Translations under genes and position numbers: made by a program
The notes under the pieces: generated by a model
The model's input: only the letters and a program-made list of their open reading frames with translations
Database searches by the model: none
What the model was told of the DNA's origin: nothing
Origin: Taudactylus pleione
Taxonomy: Eukaryota; Chordata; Amphibia; Anura; Myobatrachidae
DNA length: 64,000 bases
Direction: 5' to 3'
NCBI GenBank assembly: GCA_031769625.1
Contig: JAUIMM010001595.1
Span: 233,521-297,520 of the forward strand
Shown: positions 55,601-64,000 of the stretch, piece after piece
Layout: each line of letters begins with the position of its first letter
Position numbering within the stretch: position 1 is the first letter of the stretch

Positions 55601-58600
55601 GGAGCAGTGCAGGGGTACAGGGTGATGTGTAGAGGGTGGGGGAGCAGTGGGGGGGGTACAGGGTGATGTGTAGAGGGTGGGGGAGCAGTGCGGGGGTACA
55701 GGGTGATGTGTAGAGGGTGGGGGAGCAGTGGGGGGGGTACAGGGTGATGTGTAGAGGGTGGGGGAGCAGTGGGGGGGTACAGGGTGATGTGTAGAGGATG
55801 GGGGAGCAGTGGGGGGGTACAGGGTGATGTGTAGAGGGTGGGGGAGCAGTGGGGGGGTACAGGGTGATGTGTAGAGGATGGGGGAGCAGTGTGGGGGGTA
55901 CAGGGTGATGTGTAGAGGGTAGGGGAGCAGTGGGGGGGGTACAGGGTGATGTGTAGAGGGTGGGGGAGCAGTGGGGGGGTACAGGGTGATGTGTAGAGGG
56001 TGGGGGAGCAGTGTTGGGGGGTACAGGGTGATGTGTAGAGGATGGGGGAGCAGTGTTGGGGGGTACAGGGTGATGTGTAGAGGATGGGGGAGCAGTGTTG
56101 GGGGGTACAGGGTGATGTGTAGAGGGTGGGGGGGTACAGGGTGATGTGTAGAGGGTGGGGGAGCAGTGTGGGGGGGGGTACAGGGTGATGTGTAGAGGGT
56201 GGGGGGGTACAGGGTGATGTGTAGAGGGTGGGGGAGCAGTGGGGGGTACAGGGTGATGTGTAGAGGGTGGGGGAGCAGTGGGGGGGTACAGGGTGATGTG
56301 TAGAGGATGGGGGAGCAGTGGGGGGTACAGGGTGATGTGTAGAGGGTGGGGGAGCAGTGGGGGGGTACAGGGTGATGTGTAGAGGGTGGGGGAGCAGTGG
56401 GGGGGTACAGGGTGATGTGTAGAGGGTGGGGGAGCAGTGGGGGGTACAGGGTGATGTGTAGAGGGTGGGGGAGCAGTGGGGGGGTACAGGGTGATGTGTA
56501 GAGGATGGGGGAGCAGTGGGGGGGTACAGGGTGATGTGTAGAGGGTGGGGGAGCAGTGGGGGGGTACAGGGTGATGTGTAGAGGGTGGGGGAGCAGTGGG
56601 GGGGTACAGGGTGATGTGTAGAGGGTGGGGGAGCAGTGGGGGGGTACAGGGTGATGTGTAGAGGATGGGGGAGCAGTGTGGGGGGTACAGGGTGATGTGT
56701 AGAGGGTAGGGGAGCAGTGGGGGGGGTACAGGGTGATGTGTAGAGGATGGGGGAGCAGTGTGGGGGGTACAGGGTGATGTGTAGAGGGTAGGGGAGCAGT
56801 GGGGGGGGTACAGGGTGATGTGTAGAGGGTGGGGGAGCAGTGGGGGGGTACAGGGTGATGTGTAGAGGGTGGGGGAGCAGTGGGGGGGTACAGGGTGATG
56901 TGTAGAGGATGGGGGAGCAGTGTTGGGGGGTACAGGGTGATGTGTAGAGGGTGGGGGGTACAGGGTGATGTGTAGAGGGTGGGGGAGCAGTGTGGGGGGG
57001 GTACAGGGTGATGTGTAGAGGGTGGGGGGGTACAGGGTGATGTGTAGAGGGTGGGGGAGCAGTGGGGGGTACAGGGTGATGTGTAGAGGGTGGGGGAGCA
57101 GTGGGGGGGTACAGGGTGATGTGTAGAGGATGGGGGAGCAGTGGGGGGTACAGGGTGATGTGTAGAGGGTGGGGGAGCAGTGGGGGGGTACAGGGTGATG
57201 TGTAGAGGGTGGGGGAGCAGTGGGGGGTACAGGGTGATGTGTAGAGGGTGGGGGAGCAGTGGGGGGTACAGGGTGATGTGTAGAGGATGGGGGAGCAGTG
57301 GGGGGGTACAGGGTGATGTGTAGAGGGTGGGGGAGCAGTGGGGGGTACAGGGTGATGTGTAGAGGGTGGGGGAGCAGTGGGGGGTACAGGGTGATGTGTA
57401 GAGGGTGGGGGAGCAGTGGGGGGGTACAGGGTGATGTGTAGAGGATGGGGGAGCAGTGGGGGGGGTACAGGGTGATGTGTAGAGGGTGGGGGAGCAGTGC
57501 GGGGGTACAGGGTGATGTGTAGAGGGTGGGGGAGCAGTGGGGGGTACAGGGTGATGTGTAGAGGGTGGGGGAGCAGTGGGGGGTACAGGGTGATGTGTAG
57601 AGGATGGGGGAGCAGTGGGGGGGTACAGGGTGATGTGTAGAGGGTGGGGGAGCAGTGGGGGGTACAGGGTGATGTGTAGAGGGTGGGGGAGCAGTGGGGG
57701 GTACAGGGTGATGTGTAGAGGGTGGGGGAGCAGTGGGGGGGGTACAGGGTGATGTGTAGAGAGTGGGGGAGCAGTGGGGGGTACAGGGTGATGTGTAGAG
57801 GGTGGGGGAGCAGTGCAGGGGTACAGGGTGATGTGTAGAGGGTGGGGGAGCAGTGGGGGGGGTACAGGGTGATGTGTAGAGGGTGGGGGAGCAGTGCGGG
57901 GGTACAGGGTGATGTGTAGAGGGTGGGGGAGCAGTGGGGGGGTACAGGGTGATGTGTAGAGGGTGGGGGAGCAGTGGGGGGGTACAGGGTGATGTGCAGA
58001 GGATGGGGGAGCAGTGGGGGGGTACAGGGTGATGTGTAGAGGGTGGGGGAGCAGTGGGGGGGTACAGGGTGATGTGTAGAGGATGGGGGAGCAGTGTGGG
58101 GGGTACAGGGTGATGTGTAGAGGGTAGGGGAGCAGTGGGGGGGGTACAGGGTGATGTGTAGAGGGTGGGGGAGCAGTGGGGGGTACAGGGTGATGTGTAG
58201 AGGGTGGGGGAGCAGTGTTGGGGGGTACAGGGTGATGTGTAGAGGATGGGGGAGCAGTGTTGGGGGGTACAGGGTGATGTGTAGAGGATGGGGGAGCAGT
58301 GTGGGGGGTACAGGGTGATGTGTAGAGGGTGGGGGGTACAGGGTGATGTGTAGAGGGTGGGGAGCAGTGTGGGGGGGGTACAGGGTGATGTGTAGAGGGT
58401 GGGGGGGGTACAGGGTGATGTGTAGAGGGTGGGGGAGCAGTGGGGGGTACAGGGTGATGTGTAGAGGGTGGGGGAGCAGTGGGGGGGTACAGGGTGATGT
58501 GTAGAGGATGGGGGAGCAGTGGGGGGTACAGGGTGATGTGTAGAGGGTGGGGGAGCAGTGGGGGGTACAGGGTGATGTGTAGAGGGTGGGGGAGCAGTGG

Positions 58601-61600
58601 GGGGTACAGGGTGATGTGTAGAGGGTGGGGGAGCAGTGGGGGGGTACAGGGTGATGTGTAGAGGATGGGGGAGCAGTGGGGGGGTACAGGGTGATGTGTA
58701 GAGGGTGGGGGAGCAGTGGGGGGTACAGGGTGATGTGTAGAGGGTGGGGGAGCAGTGGGGGGTACAGGGTGATGTGTAGAGGATGGGGAGCAGTGGGGGG
58801 GTACAGGGTGATGTGTAGAGGGTGGGGGAGCAGTGGGGGGGTACAGGGTGATGTGTAGAGGATGGGGGAGCAGTGTGGGGGGTACAGGGTGATGTGTAGA
58901 GGGTAGGGGAGCAGTGGGGGGGTACAGGGTGATGTGTAGAGGGTGGGGGAGCAGTGGGGGGGTACAGGGTGATGTGTAGAGGGTGGGGGAGCAGTGGGGG
59001 GTACAGGGTGATGTGTAGAGGATGGGGGAGCAGTGTTGGGGGGTACAGGGTGATGTGTAGAGGGGTGGGGGGGTACAGGGTGATGTGTAGAGGGTGGGGG
59101 AGCAGTGTGGGGGGGGTACAGGGTGATGTGTAGAGGGTGGGGGGGGTACAGGGTGATGTGTAGAGGGTGGGGGAGCAGTGGGGGGTACAGGGTGATGTGT
59201 AGAGGGTGGGGAGCAGTGGGGGGGTACAGGGTGATGTGTAGAGGATGGGGGAGCAGTGGGGGTACAGGGTGATGTGTAGAGGGTGGGGGAGCAGTGGGGG
59301 GGTACAGGGTGATGTGTAGAGGGTGGGGGAGCAGTGGGGGGTACAGGGTGATGTGTAGAGGGTGGGGGAGCAGTGGGGGTACAGGGTGATGTGTAGAGGG
59401 TGGGGGAGCAGTGGGGGGTACAGGGTGATGTGTAGAGGATGGGGGAGCAGTGGGGGGTACAGGGTGATGTGTAGAGGGTGGGGGAGCAGTGGGGGGTACA
59501 GGGTGATGTGTAGAGGGTGGGGGAGCAGTGGGGGGTACAGGGTGATGTGTAGAGGATGGGGGGAGCAGTGGGGGGGTACAGGGTGATGTGTAGAGGGTGG
59601 GGGAGCAGTGGGGGGGTACAGGGTGATGTGTAGAGGGTGGGGGAGCAGTGGGGGGTACAGGGTGATGTGTAGAGGGTGGGGAGCAGTGGGGGGGTACAGG
59701 GTGATGTGTAGAGGATGGGGGAGCAGTGTGGGGGGTACAGGATGATGTGTAGAGGGTAGGGGAGCAGTGGGGGGGTACAGGGTGATGTGTAGAGGATGGG
59801 GGAGCAGTGTGGGGGGTACAGGGTGATGTGTAGAGGGTAGGGGAGCAGTGGGGGGGGTACAGGGTGATGTGTAGAGGGTGGGGGAGCAGTGGGGGGGTAC
59901 AGGGTGATGTGTAGAGGGTGGGGGAGCAGTGGGGGGGTACAGGGTGATGTGTAGAGGATGGGGGAGCAGTGTTGGGGGGTACAGGGTGATGTGTAGAGGG
60001 TGGGGGGTACAGGGTGATGTGTAGAGGGTGGGGGAGCAGTGTGGGGGGGTACAGGGTGATGTGTAGAGGGTGGGGGGGTACAGGGTGATGTGTAGAGGGT
60101 GGGGGAGCAGTGGGGGGTACAGGGTGATGTGTAGAGGGTGGGGGAGCAGTGGGGGGGTACAGGGTGATGTGTAGAGGATGGGGGAGCAGTGGGGGGTACA
60201 GGGTGATGTGTAGAGGGTGGGGGAGCAGTGGGGGGTACAGGGTGATGTGTAGAGGGTGGGGGAGCAGTGGGGGGTACAGGGTGATGTGTAGAGGGTGGGG
60301 GAGCAGTGGGGGGTACAGGGTGATGTGTAGAGGATGGGGGAGCAGTGGGGGGGTACAGGGTGATGTGTAGAGGGTGGGGGAGCAGTGGGGGGTACAGGGT
60401 GATGTGTAGAGGGTGGTGGGAGCAGTGGGGGGTACAGGGTGATGTGTAGAGGGTGGGGGAGCAGTGGGGGGTACAGGGTGATGTGTAGAGGATGGGGGAG
60501 CAGTGGGGGGGGTACAGGGTGATGTGTAGAGGGTGGGGGAGCAGTGCGGGGGTACAGGGTGATGTGTAGAGGGTGGGGGAGCAGTGGGGGGTACAGGGTG
60601 ATGTGTAGAGGGTGGGGGAGCAGTGGGGGGTACAGGGTGATGTGTAGAGGATGGGGGAGCAGTGGGGGGGTACAGGGTGATGTGTAGAGGGTGGGGGAGC
60701 AGTGGGGGGTACAGGGTGATGTGTAGAGGGTGGGGAGCAGTGGGGGGTACAGGGTGATGTGTAGAGGGTGGGGGAGCAGTGGGGGGGGTACAGGGTGATG
60801 TGTAGAGAGTGGGGGAGCAGTGGGGGGTACAGGGTGATGTGTAGAGGGTGGGGGAGCAGTGCAGGGGTACAGGGTGATGTGTAGAGGGTGGGGGAGCAGT
60901 GGGGGGGGTACAGGGTGATGTGTAGAGGGTGGGGGAGCAGTGCGGGGGTACAGGGTGATGTGTAGAGGGTGGGGGAGCAGTGGGGGGGGTACAGGGTGAT
61001 GTGTAGAGGGTGGGGGAGCAGTGGGGGGGTACAGGGTGATGTGTAGAGGATGGGGGAGCAGTGGGGGGGTACAGGGTGATGTGTAGAGGGTGGGGGAGCA
61101 GTGGGGGGGTACAGGGTGATGTGTAGAGGATGGGGGAGCAGTGGGGGGGTACAGGGTGATGTGTAGAGGGTAGGGGAGCAGTGGGGGGGGTACAGGGTGT
61201 GTAGAGGGTGGGGAGCAGTGGGGGGGTACAGGGTGATGTGTAGAGGGTGGGGGAGCAGTGTTGGGGGGTACAGGGTGATGTGTAGAGGATGGGGGAGCAG
61301 TGTTGGGGGGTACAGGGTGATGTGTAGAGGATGGGGGAGCAGTGTTGGGGGTACAGGGTGATGTGTAGAGGGTGGGGGGGTACAGGGTGATGTGTAGAGG
61401 GTGGGGGAGCAGTGTGGGGGGGGTACAGGGTGATGTGTAGAGGGTGGGGGGGTACAGGGTGATGTGTAGAGGGTGGGGGAGCAGTGGGGGGTACAGGGTG
61501 ATGTGTAGAGGGTGGGGGAGCAGTGGGGGGGTACAGGGTGATGTGTAGAGGATGGGGAGCAGTGGGGGGTACAGGGTGATGTGTAGAGGGTGGGGAGCAG

Positions 61601-64000
61601 TGGGGGGGTACAGGGTGATGTGTAGAGGGTGGGGGAGCAGTGGGGGGTACAGGGTGATGTGTAGAGGGTGGGGGAGCAGTGGGGGGTACAGGGTGATGTG
61701 TAGAGGATGGGGGAGCAGTGGGGGGGTACAGGGTGATGTGTAGAGGGTGGGGGAGCAGTGGGGGGGTACAGGGTGATGTGTAGAGGGTGGGGGAGCAGTG
61801 GGGGGTACAGGGTGATGTGTAGAGGATGGGGGAGCAGTGGGGGGGTACAGGGTGATGTGTAGAGGGTGGGGGAGCAGTGGGGGGGTACAGGGTGATGTGT
61901 AGAGGATGGGGGAGCAGTGTGGGGGGTACAGGGTGATGTGTAGAGGGTAGGGGAGCAGTGGGGGGGGTACAGGGTGATGTGTAGAGGGTGGGGGAGCAGT
62001 GGGGGGGGTACAGGGTGATGTGTAGAGGGTGGGGGAGCAGTGGGGGGGTACAGGGTGATGTGTAGAGGGTGGGGGAGCAGTGGGGGGGTACAGGGTGATG
62101 TGTAGAGGATGGGGGAGCAGTGTTGGGGGGTACAGGGTGATGTGTAGAGGGTGGGGGGTACAGGGTGATGTGTAGAGGGTGGGGGAGCAGTGTGGGGGGG
62201 GTACAGGGTGATGTGTAGAGGGTGGGGGGGTACAGGGTGATGTGTAGAGGGTGGGGGAGCAGTGGGGGGTACAGGGTGATGTGTAGAGGGTGGGGAGCAG
62301 TGGGGGGGTACAGGGTGATGTGTAGAGGATGGGGGAGCAGTGGGGGGTACAGGGTGATGTGTAGAGGGTGGGGGAGCAGTGGGGGGGTACAGGGTGATGT
62401 GTAGAGGATGGGGAGCAGTGTGGGGGGTACAGGGTGATGTGTAGAGGGTAGGGGAGCAGTGGGGGGGTACAGGGTGATGTGTAGAGGGTGGGGGAGCAGT
62501 GGGGGGTACAGGGTGATGTGTAGAGGATGGGGAGCAGTGGGGGGTACAGGGTGATGTGTAGAGGGTAGGGGAGCAGTGGGGGGGTACAGGGTGATGTGTA
62601 GAGGGTGGGGGAGCAGTGGGGGGGTACAGGGTGATGTGTAGAGGGTGGGGGAGCAGTGGGGGGGTACAGGGTGATGTGTAGAGGATGGGGGAGCAGTGTT
62701 GGGGGGTACAGGGTGATGTGTAGAGGGTGGGGGGTACAGGGTGATGTGTAGAGGGTGGGGGAGCAGTGTGGGGGGGGTACAGGGTGATGTGTAGAGGGTG
62801 GGGGGGTACAGGGTGATGTGTAGAGGGTGGGGGAGCAGTGGGGGGTACAGGGTGATGTGTAGAGGGTGGGGGAGCAGTGGGGGGGTACAGGGTGATGTGT
62901 AGAGGATGGGGGAGCAGTGGGGGGTACAGGGTGATGTGTAGAGGGTGGGGGAGCAGTGGGGGGGTACAGGGTGATGTGTAGAGGATGGGGGAGCAGTGTG
63001 GGGGGTACAGGGTGATGTGTAGAGGGTAGGGGAGCAGTGGGGGGGGTACAGGGTGATGTGTAGAGGGTGGGGGAGCAGTGGGGGGTACAGGGTGATGTGT
63101 AGAGAATGGGGGAGCAGTGGGGGGTACAGGGTGATGTGTAGAGGGTGGGGGAGCAGTGGGGGGGTACAGGGTGATGTGTAGAGGATGGGGGAGCAGTGTG
63201 GGGGGTAGAGGGTGATGTGTAGAGGGTAGGGAGCAGTGGGGGGTACAGGGTGATGTGTAGAGGGTGGGGGAGCAGTGGGGGGTACAGGGTGATGTGTAGA
63301 GGATGGGGGAGCAGTGGGGGGGTACAGGGTGATGTGTAGAGGGTAGGGGAGCAGTGGGGGGGGTACAGGGTGATGTGTAGAGGGTGGGGGAGCAGTGGGG
63401 GGTACAGGGTGATGTGTAGAGGGTGGGGGAGCAGTGGGGGGTACAGGGTGATGTGTAGAGGATGGGGGAGCAGTGTGGGGGGTACAGGGTGATGTGTAGA
63501 GGGTGGGGGGTACAGGGTGATGTGTAGAGGGTGGGGGAGCAGTGTGGGGGGGGTACAGGGTGATGTGTAGAGGGTGGGGGGGTACAGGGTGATGTGTAGA
63601 GGGTGGGGAGCAGTGGGGGGGTACAGGGTGATGTGTAGAGGGTGGGGGAGCAGTGGGGGGGTACAGGGTGATGTGTAGAGGATGGGGGAGCAGTGGGGGG
63701 TACAGGGTGATGTGTAGAGGGTGGGGGAGCAGTGGGGGGGTACAGGGTGATGTGTAGAGGATGGGGGAGCAGTGTGGGGGGTACAGGGTGATGTGTAGAG
63801 GGTAGGGGAGCAGTGGGGGGGGTACAGGGTGATGTGTAGAGGGTGGGGGAGCAGTGGGGGGTACAGGGTGATGTGTAGAGGATGGGGGAGCAGTGGGGGG
63901 TACAGGGTGATGTGTAGAGGGTGGGGGAGCAGTGGGGGGGTACAGGGTGATGTGTAGAGGATGGGGGAGCAGTGGGGGGGTACAGGGTGATGTGTAGAGG
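52654..64000. repeat. ~40-bp minisatellite, right part, with 2-3-kb higher-order blocks
   Basis: The same unit as at 43455-45992 (GTACAGGGTGATGTGTAGAG, then GGTGGGGGAGCAGTGGGGGG) repeats about 285 times to the window end. GAGGGT replaces GAGGAT in most units. Short units lacking GAGCAGTG recur, as do GTTGGGGGG, GTAGGGGAGC and TAGAGAGTGG variants. The TAGAGAGTGG variant occurs once per large block, at 55551, 57757 and 60803, showing higher-order copies about 2.2 and 3.0 kb apart. No gene is present; the short plus-strand frames (GYRVMCRGWGSSG) are repeat-derived. Confidence 0.97.

Noticed and set aside
1..64000. CRISPR arrays
   Set aside because: Repeats are directly adjacent with no unique spacers between them, and the genome is eukaryotic.
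1..64000. tRNA or rRNA genes
   Set aside because: I looked for tRNA A/B-box and cloverleaf-like segments in the non-tandem parts and saw none that was convincing; no rRNA-like conserved stretches were noticed.

Overview
This is a 64-kb piece of a eukaryotic, almost certainly vertebrate, nuclear genome. The best guess is an amphibian, probably a frog. There are no operons, bacterial genes or CRISPR arrays. The gene content is spliced: a TMEM276-like membrane protein in two coding exons, plus a first coding exon with the N-terminus of a FEN1-family nuclease. The mobile-element content also fits a large anuran genome: a chromodomain Ty3/Gypsy element, a MITE nested inside it, and a dispersed element with a hammerhead-ribozyme-like core. 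The clade assignment is inference from recalled repeat types, not from a search.

Layout. 1-22488 is a single 35/36-bp satellite with higher-order duplications. 22489-23125 is a short non-satellite linker with a telomere-like CCCTAA-rich tract. 23126-24537 is a 66-68-bp minisatellite with a three-unit higher-order period of about 202 bp. 24538-24752 is a GC-rich, CpG-rich segment holding the FEN1-like first exon on the minus strand. 24753-26246 is a ~31-bp minisatellite lying between the two divergent genes. 26481-31956 is the TMEM276-like gene on the plus strand (exons 26481-26575 and 31477-31956); its 4.9-kb intron is mostly a 36-bp minisatellite (27103-30634). 31957-33000 is downstream sequence. 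33000-36905 is a ~165-bp tandem repeat split by a 2.1-kb AT-rich insertion carrying the hammerhead-like motif. 36906-41275 is a compound GATA/CT-type microsatellite rich in long perfect inverted repeats, with one non-microsatellite island at 37405-37890. 41701-42815 is a 30-bp minisatellite. 43455-45992 and 52654-64000 are two parts of one ~40-bp minisatellite, interrupted by a degraded minus-strand Ty3/Gypsy element (45993-52653) that itself contains a 598-bp MITE (50086-50683).

How the genes relate. The only host coding evidence is the divergent pair around 24.6-26.5 kb. If both exons are genuine, a GC-rich promoter region has been invaded by minisatellites on all sides. The FEN1-like transcript, running leftwards, would need a first intron of at least about 24.6 kb made almost wholly of satellite, because no further exon is visible to its left. 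Most long open frames in the window (in the 35-, 30-, 36-, 66-68- and ~40-bp arrays) arise because repeat lengths are near multiples of three and lack stops in some frames. They are not treated as genes.

All repeat sizes and copy numbers are hand estimates. Family names for host genes come from residue patterns I recognise, and no database search was made.
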